A DNA stretch of 7,883 bases from contig JAPSKG010000104.1 of NCBI GenBank assembly GCA_031177795.1, positions 1 to 7,883 on the forward strand, in the 5' to 3' direction. Made by a program: the position numbers and the translations under genes. Within the stretch, counting starts at the first letter, position 1, and each line of letters opens with the position of its first letter. The stretch comes from Domibacillus sp. (lineage in GTDB: Bacteria > Bacillota > Bacilli > Bacillales > Domibacillaceae). Below the pieces are notes generated by a model, which did not search any database, was not told the DNA's origin, and saw nothing but the letters and a program-made list of their open reading frames with translations. Positions 1-5,799 of this stretch are shown here, in pieces.

Positions 1-110
<110 letters not shown>

Positions 111-130
111 AAACAAAAAAACAGCAAGTG

Positions 131-182
131 AACTGCCCCCAATTTGTTAGATACAACTGACAATTTGGGGGCAGTTTTTTTA
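131..182 (+). terminator. rho-independent terminator of the rRNA operon
   Basis: A long hairpin starts 21 bases after the 5S. The left arm AACTGCCCCCAATTTG (131-146) pairs with CAATTTGGGGGCAGTT (161-176), with a single T-T mismatch and a 14-base loop. A run of T follows. The GC-rich 12-bp base plus U-tract is a textbook intrinsic terminator. On the minus strand the hairpin has no U-tract, so it is probably not the main terminator of the converging gene that ends at 215. Confidence 0.92.
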
Positions 183-214
183 TTTAAATATTCAAATGTC
201 GCTAACGTACATAA

Positions 215-1372
215 TTATTTAGTTTTTTCTTCCAAAGTGATACACATTTGTCCATTTTTCTTTATCCACACTCGTTTATGAGCATCCGTATACTTAAATG
301 TCCACATTTGACGGTACCATTGCATTTCTTTTTTCTCTACCGGAAAGCCAATTTCCACACGGTTAAAACCAGTTCCCATTTGAATGTTTTGGTAAGGTGA
401 CTGGTTTGCCCAGTGAAATAAGAGAAAGAGAATATCTTCCGGTTTTCGGCAATCCGCCAGTTCGATATTATCCAGTACAAGACAAGTCTGGTTTTCAGTA
501 AGCCAGACCCATGATTGTGCCAAAACTTTAGACCCTCTCTCAAATACAAGAAACCCACTGTCAGGATTAATCAGCCCTTCAATCATACAAGGTTCCCCTG
601 TACCGTCCAATCGCTGGCAACAAGCAGTTAATACGCCTAACATGATTTGCCTTTCGTCGTTTGCGTCCAGAATCCGGACTTGTTCTGTTTCATTTTTATA
701 GGGAGTGTCTTGGATTTTACATTCAAATGGCTGACGAAATAGTTCTGGATATTTCTTTTTAGCCATTTCCCATTCAGTGATGGCTCTATGATCGACAATA
801 TAAGCTTTCATGTCAGCTAACGACTTGTTTCTAGGGAATTTAGGGAGATCCCACAGCCTGGCTACTGAGTGAATCGTCAGGTTATCCGTCATTCCTGCAT
901 GGCGAATAATCCATTGCTTTAAAGCGGGATCTTGAAAGGGAAGTGCAGGAAGGCCACCGACAAAATTATAAATATCTTTCCCATGCTTTCTTAATTTAGC
1001 TACAACATCATAAATTTGATTTCCAAAAGCCAAGCTAATAAAAACTTGATATTGAACATCCAACTCTTCTATTGTCAAAGCGTATTTCATGCTTTTTACG
1101 TTAAAATTTGAAACCACTAAATCAATATTCAATGCTTCTGTTGCAGAGATAATAACTGGAAAAACTTTTGGGATTCTGCTAAAGCGACTGATAAATTGTT
1201 TATATAGTTTTTTAACTTTTTTCATCGTATCAAAATCGGCTAGTTTAGCGGTATCCATTTTATTTTCTTTAACCAGATTGTCCAGTATATTGATGAGTTC
1301 GGAAGGAACATTATGATTAAACAAAGATTGCAAAACAAACCAGTCAGTAGCAGATCCTTTTTTGTTCCTCAC
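215..1372 (-). CDS. conserved-type hypothetical protein with GNAT-like C-terminal region
   Basis: A 385-residue soluble protein with no signal peptide or membrane segments; the function is not known. Start is GTG at 1370-1372, preceded by AGAGGAG (1383-1389) about 10 bases upstream. No other start codon exists upstream in this frame before a TAA. The N-terminal half is charged and mostly helical (Lys-rich near residues 50-60). Residues about 134-175 contain the motif-like GGLPALPFQDP and a RHAGMTDNLTIHSVARLWDL stretch. The C-terminal part, residues about 243-345, has CCQRLDGTGEPCM (251-263), then two beta-strand-like segments, GFLVFERGSKVLAQSWVWL and CLVLDNIEL, resembling the central strands of GNAT acyltransferases. 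I recall similar proteins with CCQR...GxGxxC and AQSWxW motifs in Firmicutes genomes and phages, but the fold is inference. It converges on the rRNA operon. A small ORF upstream overlaps its start by 4 bases. Confidence 0.85.
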   Translation of the reverse strand: MRNKKGSATDWFVLQSLFNHNVPSELINILDNLVKENKMDTAKLADFDTMKKVKKLYKQFISRFSRIPKVFPVIISATEALNIDLVVSNFNVKSMKYALTIEELDVQYQVFISLAFGNQIYDVVAKLRKHGKDIYNFVGGLPALPFQDPALKQWIIRHAGMTDNLTIHSVARLWDLPKFPRNKSLADMKAYIVDHRAITEWEMAKKKYPELFRQPFECKIQDTPYKNETEQVRILDANDERQIMLGVLTACCQRLDGTGEPCMIEGLINPDSGFLVFERGSKVLAQSWVWLTENQTCLVLDNIELADCRKPEDILFLLFHWANQSPYQNIQMGTGFNRVEIGFPVEKKEMQWYRQMWTFKYTDAHKRVWIKKNGQMCITLEEKTK

Positions 1373-1494
1373 GAATAAATCACTCCTCTTCTGTTTATTT
1401 GGTTGTTCATATGTACTGGTTTCGCTGCATGTAACTTTTTAAAGCTTTTGCTTTTTGGCATGCGGGCTCGCAAATCCACATCGACTTCTTTCAT
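1369..1494 (-). CDS. possible 41-residue small protein overlapping the next start
   Basis: A short frame starting ATG (1492-1494) encodes a basic peptide beginning MKEVDVDLRARMPKSKSFKK and ending RRGVIYS. Its TGA stop overlaps the GTG start of the 385-residue gene in the sequence GTGA, the classic arrangement for translational coupling. The ribosome-binding site of the larger gene lies inside this ORF. Against it: no good Shine-Dalgarno precedes this ATG, an in-frame stop lies only 12 codons upstream of it, and I recognise no family. It could be a coupled leader peptide, the last piece of a lost upstream gene, or chance. Confidence 0.3.
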   Translation of the reverse strand: MKEVDVDLRARMPKSKSFKKLHAAKPVHMNNQINRRGVIYS

Positions 1495-1629
1495 CTTATG
1501 AGCTGAAAGAAAACTCGAAACGGCATTTGTCTATTGTTTGGCGCAAATTTAATAAGATGATAAAAACTAGTTTGAGGTCCATAGAAAAATAAAAGGTGAC
1601 TAGATAGCAAAAGCGCATTTCTTGAGTAG

Positions 1630-1807
1630 AAGAAAACGAGGTTGATAGGAGATGTACCTGAAGATAAAAGCGCTAAAGCATTAAGAAGGGAAACCAAATT
1701 GACTTTAATGAATTTATGTCACTAAAAGTATTTATCCTTTAGCTAAGGCGATTAAAAGAAAAGCAGCAGAAGCAAACACTGGAATAAGTAAAATAGATTT
1801 TTATTGA
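1630..1807 (+). pseudogene. possible frameshifted remnant of a small gene
   Basis: Two neighbouring plus-strand frames give peptides of protein-like rather than AT-noise composition. The first, after a TAG at 1627-1629, contains GDVPEDKSAKALRRETK and stops at 1723-1725. The second, one frame over, contains YPLAKAIKRKAAEANTGISK and stops TGA at 1805-1807. A single indel near 1711-1730 would join them into one C-terminal fragment. No intact start or ribosome-binding site is present and stops lie upstream, so any gene is dead. The family is not recognised. Low confidence, since the signal rests on composition alone. Confidence 0.22.
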
Positions 1808-1835
1808 AAAAAGGCTGCCAGTTTTGTTGGCAACC
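1807..1835 (-). terminator. rho-independent terminator of the homospermidine-synthase-like gene
   Basis: Read on the minus strand, the hairpin is GGTTGCCAA, loop CAAAA, CTGGCAGCC, followed at once by TTTTTT. The stem has one G-T wobble and a weak terminal A-C. It lies 76 bases past the stop codon at 1912-1914. On the plus strand no T-tract follows, so it acts in one direction. Confidence 0.82.
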
Positions 1836-1911
1836 TAAGAACTTTATTTGATTTTCTGACTGGTGTAAAAGCATAAAATAAACGCTTTAATAAAATCCGT
1901 CCATCAAGAGG

Positions 1912-3171
1912 TTATTTTTTCATTCTTTGAAATAACAGGCCATCTGTTTGGGCATTTTCTCCTTTAATAAAATCAGTCATATAATAAGTAAGATATTTCC
2001 CGTATTGATTATTTGTTTTTAGCAATAATTCATCTACATAATAAACGCCTTTAGGTACGGGATCTAAAAGCAATACAGATAACCCGGCATAAAGACCGCA
2101 CGCTACTTGGAAGTACGTAGCATTTGTTTGGTATTTCGCAAAAATCGGTGTGTTGCTTAATGTATTGTACATATACCGTTCCTTGTCTTTATAAACAAGT
2201 AATACTCCAACCAAATCTTCTCCTTGCATTTCAGCGTCCATTGGATCAAGAACTTTCATTTCACAGTCCCATAATTTATCAACGTCATCAAGGTTCGAGC
2301 GGATGAGCTTTGTTGTATGGTCGTTGACTTTGTATAAAAAGCCTCCTTCCATGTTATAAAGTTTGCCCAGTGTATAAACTTCTTCATGGGGCATTAAACA
2401 GCCATAAAACTGTTTGTTGCCTAACGTTACTTTAAATTCCAGGTCATACACCTTTTCATATAAAAACAGGGGCATATGCTGGCTCATAAACATAGGGTAA
2501 CTGGCAATCGCTTCATCTAAAAAACATTCAGGGGACCAAGTGGTGTAAATAACATCTTCTTTGGCTTTTTTCTCGTCTTTAAAAAAAGAGGTATCATGCT
2601 CTACGATATAGCAGCCAAGCGGAAAGTCTTCTGGTGTTTCTTTTAAAAGCTCTATGGCCATCCATTGAACAACACCTGGATTCATTCCTGACCCTATAAT
2701 AGCGGTTGTATTGATTAATTGATCTTTAAATTTCTCTAAATACCGCATTCGTTCAAGTAATTGAAATCCTTCGTAAAGTTCTTCATTTTCGTCAATCATC
2801 GTATTTTCCAAAGCCGTATTAATATATTTCACACCGAGTAAATCGCAGCATTTCAACATGTCTACCGTGTCTGCCCAAGAAGCATCAAGAACAACGTCTG
2901 TTTTTGTGCGTTCAAGATGGTCTAGAAATTTCTCTGTATCTTTTAAATCAAATTGATGACATACAAATTGACCTTGTAAATGTGGAAATAATTTATTGAA
3001 GTATTTTTCTTCTTTTTGCTTGTGATCAATCAAGTGAATCAAACAATTGCTGATAAAGGGATGGATTGGATCGCTTCTATCAATTGCAGAATGATTTAAT
3101 ATAGAAAGTATTGCTTTTGCCACCCCTCCAGCACTTCCAAGAACGGTTATCGTCTTTTTGTTATCATTCAT
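1912..3171 (-). CDS. homospermidine synthase-like NAD(P)-binding protein (saccharopine dehydrogenase fold)
   Basis: Predicted cytosolic NAD(P)-dependent enzyme of 419 residues, close to the usual length of bacterial homospermidine synthases, which make homospermidine from putrescine. An N-terminal Rossmann strand leads into GSAGGVA (residues 12-18). Family-like motifs follow in order: GMNPG (162-166, GANPG in typical members), EHDTS (191-195, cf. ERDTQ), TTWS with a Glu eight residues after the Trp (W212, E220), HEEVYTL (262-268), GEDLVGVLL (317-325) and NATYFQVACGLYAGL (350-364). The same fold includes saccharopine and carboxynorspermidine dehydrogenases, so the substrate is inference. Start choice: ATG at 3169-3171 has GGGGTG five bases upstream and places the Rossmann motif at the usual position. 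An upstream in-frame ATG at 3232-3234 adds 21 residues, but its AGGAG directly abuts the ATG. Monocistronic, with its own terminator; divergent from the collagen-like gene. Confidence 0.82.
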   Translation of the reverse strand: MNDNKKTITVLGSAGGVAKAILSILNHSAIDRSDPIHPFISNCLIHLIDHKQKEEKYFNKLFPHLQGQFVCHQFDLKDTEKFLDHLERTKTDVVLDASWADTVDMLKCCDLLGVKYINTALENTMIDENEELYEGFQLLERMRYLEKFKDQLINTTAIIGSGMNPGVVQWMAIELLKETPEDFPLGCYIVEHDTSFFKDEKKAKEDVIYTTWSPECFLDEAIASYPMFMSQHMPLFLYEKVYDLEFKVTLGNKQFYGCLMPHEEVYTLGKLYNMEGGFLYKVNDHTTKLIRSNLDDVDKLWDCEMKVLDPMDAEMQGEDLVGVLLVYKDKERYMYNTLSNTPIFAKYQTNATYFQVACGLYAGLSVLLLDPVPKGVYYVDELLLKTNNQYGKYLTYYMTDFIKGENAQTDGLLFQRMKK

Positions 3172-3176
3172 TCTAG

Positions 3177-3182
3177 CACCCC
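3177..3182 (-). promoter_or_regulatory. ribosome-binding site deciding the start of the homospermidine-synthase-like gene
   Basis: Minus-strand GGGGTG lies five bases before the ATG at 3169-3171. The alternative AGGAG before the ATG at 3232-3234 has zero spacing, which is unfavourable. This favours the 419-residue product over the 440-residue one. Confidence 0.5.
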
Positions 3183-3493
3183 GTCTAATCTTTTCTATAA
3201 AATATGCAGTAGATTTAAAACGGGATAGGTTCATCTCCTAAACAAGAAAAATATACAGTGAAAAGTAGATAGGTTCGGAGTGAAAAAGAAAAAATAAAGT
3301 TTAAAAGCAAATAAAACGGTTTTAAAAGCATTGCTAAACCTTTGAAAGAAAAGCTTATTCGTACATATATTTTTTGGGTACATAGCGAGAAAGAACCTGC
3401 CAAGAAAACAAACAAATTGTAGCTTCTTTTCTATTTTATGAACTTAACGTTTTACATGGAAAAAAATGCAATCAAGCAGCTATATATCATGGG

Positions 3494-3511
3494 AAATACT
3501 AGATAGTATTT
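3494..3511. repeat. 18-bp inverted repeat, possible operator
   Basis: AAATACTA, spacer GA, TAGTATTT: perfect 8-bp arms. A T-rich stretch follows on the plus strand, but the stem is AT-only apart from one G-C pair, so it is a poor terminator. It is nested within a wider 7-bp inverted repeat (3490-3496 / 3530-3536). A dimeric repressor site is possible. Confidence 0.35.
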
Positions 3512-3773
3512 TTATTGTTTACAAAACGTTTTCCCAGTCCATCTATCAAGATAAATAACGAACATCTTTTATTTTTTTCCTTGGCAATAGTAAAAGCTTT
3601 TTTAACTAGTAAAAAAAATTATTGGGCTGCTTTCAGATTTTAAATTTAAAATTGTTCAGCACTGATAGATTGTTTTAAATGAGGTTTTGTTTTTGGAAGT
3701 TGTAAATGAGTAAAAAAAGAACAGAAATAACGCATTAGGAATACATTAATTTAGGTTGAAAATACAAGCAAGA

Positions 3774-3781
3774 GAAAGGTG
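3774..3781 (+). promoter_or_regulatory. ribosome-binding site of the collagen-like gene
   Basis: GAAAGGTG lies eight bases before the ATG at 3790-3792. This fixes the start of the collagen-like gene; no competing start is present nearby. Confidence 0.7.
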
Positions 3782-3789
3782 TTAAAAAA

Positions 3790-4698
3790 ATGGCTGATAA
3801 CGTGGAAGAACTGCAGGAAGGCTCAAAGCTCGCAGATCCAAATTCTAGAGTAGAGCAAAGCTATGTAGAATTGGTAGGACCGCAAGGACCTCCAGGAGTA
3901 GACGGAGCGGTGGGTCCACAAGGGCCACGAGGAAAAAGAGGGCCACGAGGACCGCGTGGAGAAGACGGAGCCGTAGGACCACAAGGGCCTCCAGGAGCAG
4001 ATGGAGCTGCAGGACCGCAAGGACCACGAGGAGAAGCTGGACCGCGTGGAGAAAGAGGTCTTCAAGGAGAGGTAGGACCGCAGGGACCTCCGGGTGCAGA
4101 CGGGCCGGCAGGACCGCAAGGGCCGCGGGGAGAAAGAGGGCCACAAGGGCCACGAGGAGAAGATGGAGCGGTAGGACCACAAGGGCCTCCAGGAGCAGAT
4201 GGAGCAGTAGGACCACAAGGACCAAGAGGAGAAGCAGGGCCACAAGGACCAAAAGGAGAAGCAGGAGGGCCACGAGGACCACAAGGAGAAATGGGGCCAC
4301 AAGGCCCAGAAGGACCGCAAGGACCGGAAGGCCCACAAGGTCCGCAGGGTCCAAAAGGAGAAATGGGCCCACAAGGACCACAGGGGATAGAAGGGCCTCC
4401 TGGACCCGAGGGACCGCAAGGACCGCAAGGACCAAAAGGGGAAAGAGGGCCAGGTGGAGCAGCATCCACTTTAAATGGACTTGATTCTACCCAATTTCTT
4501 CGTTCTGATATACCAGGCACGTTAAACGGTGAATTAACAGTAAAGGGTGGACTGTCGGTAGAAGGGAACTTTCTTCGTTTGCCGAGTAGCCCGCTGCCTC
4601 CTGCTTCTCCCGCAATGGGAATGATTTATTTCAACTCATCTACCGGCAAACTGCAAATATTTACAGGTAGTGTGTGGAAAAATATTTTTACAGTGTAA
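3790..4698 (+). CDS. collagen-like triple-helix protein with C-terminal fibre-type cap
   Basis: 302 residues. Residues 1-29 are a hydrophilic acidic leader without signal peptide or membrane segment. Residues 30-158 hold 43 uninterrupted Gly-X-Y triplets. G159 is an extra residue that shifts the phase, then 21 more triplets run to residue 222. Triplets are mostly GPQ, GPP, GPR, GAD, GEx and GPK, with repeated RGE/KGE pairs that stabilise triple helices lacking hydroxyproline. Residues about 224-302 form a globular cap: STLNGLDSTQFLRSD, a GELTVKGGLSVEGN beta region, then PASPAMGMIYFNSSTGKLQI and GSVWKNI, a pattern found at phage tail-fibre and collagen-like protein ends and likely a trimerisation domain. 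Bacillus collagen-like proteins often coat spores (BclA), but the BclA N-terminal targeting motif and TNF-like C-domain are absent. The repeat region is far richer in GC than its surroundings. Monocistronic with its own terminator. Spore surface is the best guess for location; a fibre borrowed from phage is the alternative. Confidence 0.93.
   Translation: MADNVEELQEGSKLADPNSRVEQSYVELVGPQGPPGVDGAVGPQGPRGKRGPRGPRGEDGAVGPQGPPGADGAAGPQGPRGEAGPRGERGLQGEVGPQGPPGADGPAGPQGPRGERGPQGPRGEDGAVGPQGPPGADGAVGPQGPRGEAGPQGPKGEAGGPRGPQGEMGPQGPEGPQGPEGPQGPQGPKGEMGPQGPQGIEGPPGPEGPQGPQGPKGERGPGGAASTLNGLDSTQFLRSDIPGTLNGELTVKGGLSVEGNFLRLPSSPLPPASPAMGMIYFNSSTGKLQIFTGSVWKNIFTV
3973..4007 (+). repeat. 35-bp exact direct repeat, copy 1, in the collagen-like gene
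   Basis: Bases 3973-4007 recur exactly at 4171-4205, a shift of 198 bp (66 residues, 22 triplets). The surrounding 80-90 bp are also similar, differing mostly at silent positions. This points to in-frame duplication of a triplet block, and such repeats often vary in number between strains. Confidence 0.85.
4171..4205 (+). repeat. 35-bp exact direct repeat, copy 2, in the collagen-like gene
   Basis: Second exact copy of the segment at 3973-4007. Both encode the AVGPQGPPGADGA-type block, beginning inside the Val codon. Confidence 0.85.
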
Positions 4699-4810
4699 AA
4701 AGCAAGAAAATGATTTGTTTTTGGCCATCACATTCCTTAATAAAAGCCTTGAATCTATTTTAAAATTTCTTAAAAGGAAAACAGATTTTGTTTTGTCGAT
4801 ACAACCAAGT

Positions 4811-4844
4811 AAAAGAACAGCAGCCGCTGTTCTTTTCTTTTTTT
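4811..4844 (+). terminator. rho-independent terminator of the collagen-like gene
   Basis: AAAAGAACAGC (4811-4821), loop AGCC, GCTGTTCTTTT (4826-4836): a perfect 11-bp stem followed by a T-rich tract (CTTTTTTT). It lies 112 bases after the stop codon of the collagen-like gene, and no gene lies between. Confidence 0.88.
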
Positions 4845-4845
4845 C

Positions 4846-4973
4846 AAGAAACCAGGCATGTTTATTAGCCAAAGCGAAAATGAGAAGTTCAATTAAATAC
4901 TTCTTTCTCTTTTTCGATTAAGTTTTTTGGATGGCCATTTAGGGGAATATTAACAGATAATGCCTGGTTTTTT
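4846..4973 (+). repeat. 128-base inverted-repeat element with internal hairpin
   Basis: AAGAAACCAGGCAT (4846-4859) pairs with ATGCCTGGTTTTTT (4960-4973), 14 bp with one G-U, and the right arm ends in a T6 tract. Inside, a second imperfect hairpin joins CGAAAA...GAGAAGT (about 4875-4888) to ACTTCT...TTCTC...TTTTCG (about 4899-4916). It could be a structured RNA ending in a terminator, a MITE-like element, or decayed sequence. I see no target-site duplication and no match to a known riboswitch. Confidence 0.35.
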
Positions 4974-5066
4974 ACTGCAATGAACGAAAAGCTTGCTGAT
5001 AAGCCATTAGGATGCCGTGATCAAAAATGGACAGGGGATTTTCAGCAAAAAGCATTGGAGGAATGA
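4884..5066 (+). pseudogene. possible C-terminal remnant of a lost gene
   Basis: The plus frame is open from just after the TGA at 4881-4883 to the TGA at 5064-5066. Its last 45 or so codons read like real protein: GWPFRGILTDNAWFFTAMNE, then KLADKPLGC and KWTGDFQQKALEE. There is no ribosome-binding site at the internal ATG (4980-4982) and no full-length start. A weak hairpin with T9 tract follows at 5075-5099, as expected after a gene end. The LTDNAWFFTA segment faintly recalls the TDNGxxF motif of transposase integrase cores, but that is weak. Confidence 0.25.
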
Positions 5067-5074
5067 TTAAAAAT

Positions 5075-5099
5075 GGTTTATCCAAACCTCTTTTTTTTT
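5075..5099 (+). terminator. weak terminator-like hairpin
   Basis: GGTTT (5075-5079), loop ATCC, AAACC (5084-5088), then TC and nine T. The stem is only 5 bp, so efficiency would be modest. It sits eight bases after the end of the possible gene remnant and upstream of the DUF2243-CtaG unit. Confidence 0.35.
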
Positions 5100-5265
5100 C
5101 GATTCAATAGAACCAGATTTTAAAGGGAATACTTTTCTTAGCAAAAACAAGATGATAAAAATACTTTGAACAAAAGAAACGATGTTCTTAAAACTAATTT
5201 TTGTAATAAACGATTGCGATCTATCAACTTCATTAATTAACTTTATGCAGCACAAACCCTTAATC

Positions 5266-5273
5266 AAGGAGGA
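5266..5273 (+). promoter_or_regulatory. strong ribosome-binding site of the DUF2243 gene
   Basis: AAGGAGGA is a near-perfect Shine-Dalgarno, five bases (after AAGGAGG) before the ATG at 5278-5280. It rules out the in-frame ATG at 5182, which would add 32 residues not resembling the family and has no ribosome-binding site. Confidence 0.88.
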
Positions 5274-5277
5274 ACCT

Positions 5278-5799
5278 ATGACAGCCCAAATAAAACAATT
5301 TTCAAGAAAAGGAAATAAAGCTGCTCCACTTTTGTATGCGTTTCAAAATCTATGGTCAGGAATTTTATTTGGTATTGGCATGGCTGCTTTTGTTGATGAA
5401 GTAGTTTTTCATCAGCTTTTGCACTGGCATCATTTTTACGATAAATCTACCACGGCTGCCGGATTAGTGTCAGATGGTTTATTGCATGCTTTCAGCTGGT
5501 TTGCGACAGTAGCTTCTTTGTTTCTTTTTGCAGATCTTCGGCGCAAAACAGCGTTATGGATGGCAAGGTGGTGGGCCGGAGTGTTTTTAGGGGCAGGAGC
5601 TTTTCAACTTTATGATGGCATAATCCACCATAAAGTCATGCAGCTTCATCAAATTCGCTACAATGTCGATGTACGTCCATATGACCTGGCATGGAACGCA
5701 GCAGGCGTTTTACTTCTTATAGCGGGTATTCTTCTCTTTATCCGAACAAACAGACAGTTAGTAAACAAAAAGGAAGATGGTTCTCATGCATCCTCATAA
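5278..5799 (+). CDS. DUF2243 family integral membrane protein
   Basis: 173 residues with four predicted membrane helices (about 24-44, 70-86, 97-115, 136-155). The sequence follows the DUF2243 pattern I know: FGIGMAAFVDEVVFHQLLHWHH (residues 31-52), DGLLHAFSWFATVASL (66-81), GVFLGAGAFQLYDGIIHHKV (101-120) and YDLAWNAAGVLLLIAGILL near the end. Membrane-proximal His residues recur at 45, 49, 51, 52, 70, 117, 118 and 124, along with Asp 40, 66 and 113, which suggests metal or haem contact, but the biochemical role of the family is not established. The reading frame overlaps the following ctaG-type gene by 14 bases, so the two are translationally linked. Pairing with CtaG, seen also in other genomes, points to a job in oxidase assembly or copper handling. 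Confidence 0.9.
   Translation: MTAQIKQFSRKGNKAAPLLYAFQNLWSGILFGIGMAAFVDEVVFHQLLHWHHFYDKSTTAAGLVSDGLLHAFSWFATVASLFLFADLRRKTALWMARWWAGVFLGAGAFQLYDGIIHHKVMQLHQIRYNVDVRPYDLAWNAAGVLLLIAGILLFIRTNRQLVNKKEDGSHASS

Larger units (their letters stand above)
1373..1911. other. intergenic region between two minus-strand genes
   Basis: This 539-base stretch separates two minus-strand genes. It contains the possible small coupled ORF (1369-1494), the possible decayed plus-strand frame (1630-1807) and the minus-strand terminator (1807-1835). I found no convincing sigma-A promoter for the 385-residue gene, no tRNA and no repeat. A 68-codon minus-strand open frame at 1491-1697 is Leu/Ser/Phe-rich, lacks a plausible ribosome-binding site, and looks like noise. 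Confidence 0.6.
3172..3789. other. divergent AT-rich intergenic region with palindromes
   Basis: About 620 bases lie between the divergent homospermidine-synthase-like and collagen-like genes, and must hold the promoters of both. No ORF here is credible. Visible structure: AAATACTAGATAGTATTT (3494-3511, 8-bp arms), nested inside TGGGAAA (3490-3496) and TTTCCCA (3530-3536); AAAACGTTTT (3523-3532), whose AACGTTTT core recurs at about 3447-3454; and a perfect AT-only palindrome ATTTTAAATTTAAAAT (3637-3652). None matches a known operator well enough to name. I could not pick a convincing sigma-A, sigma-E or sigma-K promoter. Confidence 0.55.
4699..5277. other. intergenic region between collagen-like gene and DUF2243-ctaG unit
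   Basis: This 579-base stretch has no intact gene. It holds the collagen-gene terminator (4811-4844), an inverted-repeat element (4846-4973), a possible gene remnant (4884-5066) and a weak hairpin (5075-5099). A candidate sigma-A promoter for the DUF2243-ctaG unit is TTGAAC (5166-5171), 17-base spacer, TAAAAC (5189-5194), each matching four of six consensus bases. That is weak, and it is not listed as a separate feature. Confidence 0.5.

Noticed and set aside
1491..1697. 68-codon minus-strand open frame
   Set aside because: Leu/Ser/Phe-rich composition typical of AT-rich noise, no credible ribosome-binding site, and antisense to a more protein-like frame.
3172..3234. Longer 440-residue form of the homospermidine-synthase-like protein
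   Set aside because: The AGGAG abuts the upstream ATG with no spacer, and the extra 21 residues sit ahead of a Rossmann motif that normally starts near the N-terminus. Not fully excluded.
3521..3535. AAAACGTTTT region as a catabolite-responsive element (CcpA site)
   Set aside because: The central CG and flanking A/T fit, but the outer TG and the final W of the consensus do not.
3745..3760. ATTTAGGTTG as a GerE binding site for the collagen-like gene
   Set aside because: It matches the core TRGGY but fails at the last two positions, and no paired sigma-K promoter could be identified.
3823..4520. Three long minus-strand open frames (about 150-206 codons) opposite the collagen-like gene
   Set aside because: They are mirror products of the 9-base Gly-X-Y DNA repeat (low-complexity Leu/Val, Ser/Trp or Gly/Pro runs), with no ribosome-binding sites or recognisable domains.
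5182..5277. Earlier in-frame ATG for the DUF2243 protein
   Set aside because: No ribosome-binding site before it, whereas AAGGAGGA precedes the ATG at 5278, which also gives the usual family N-terminus.
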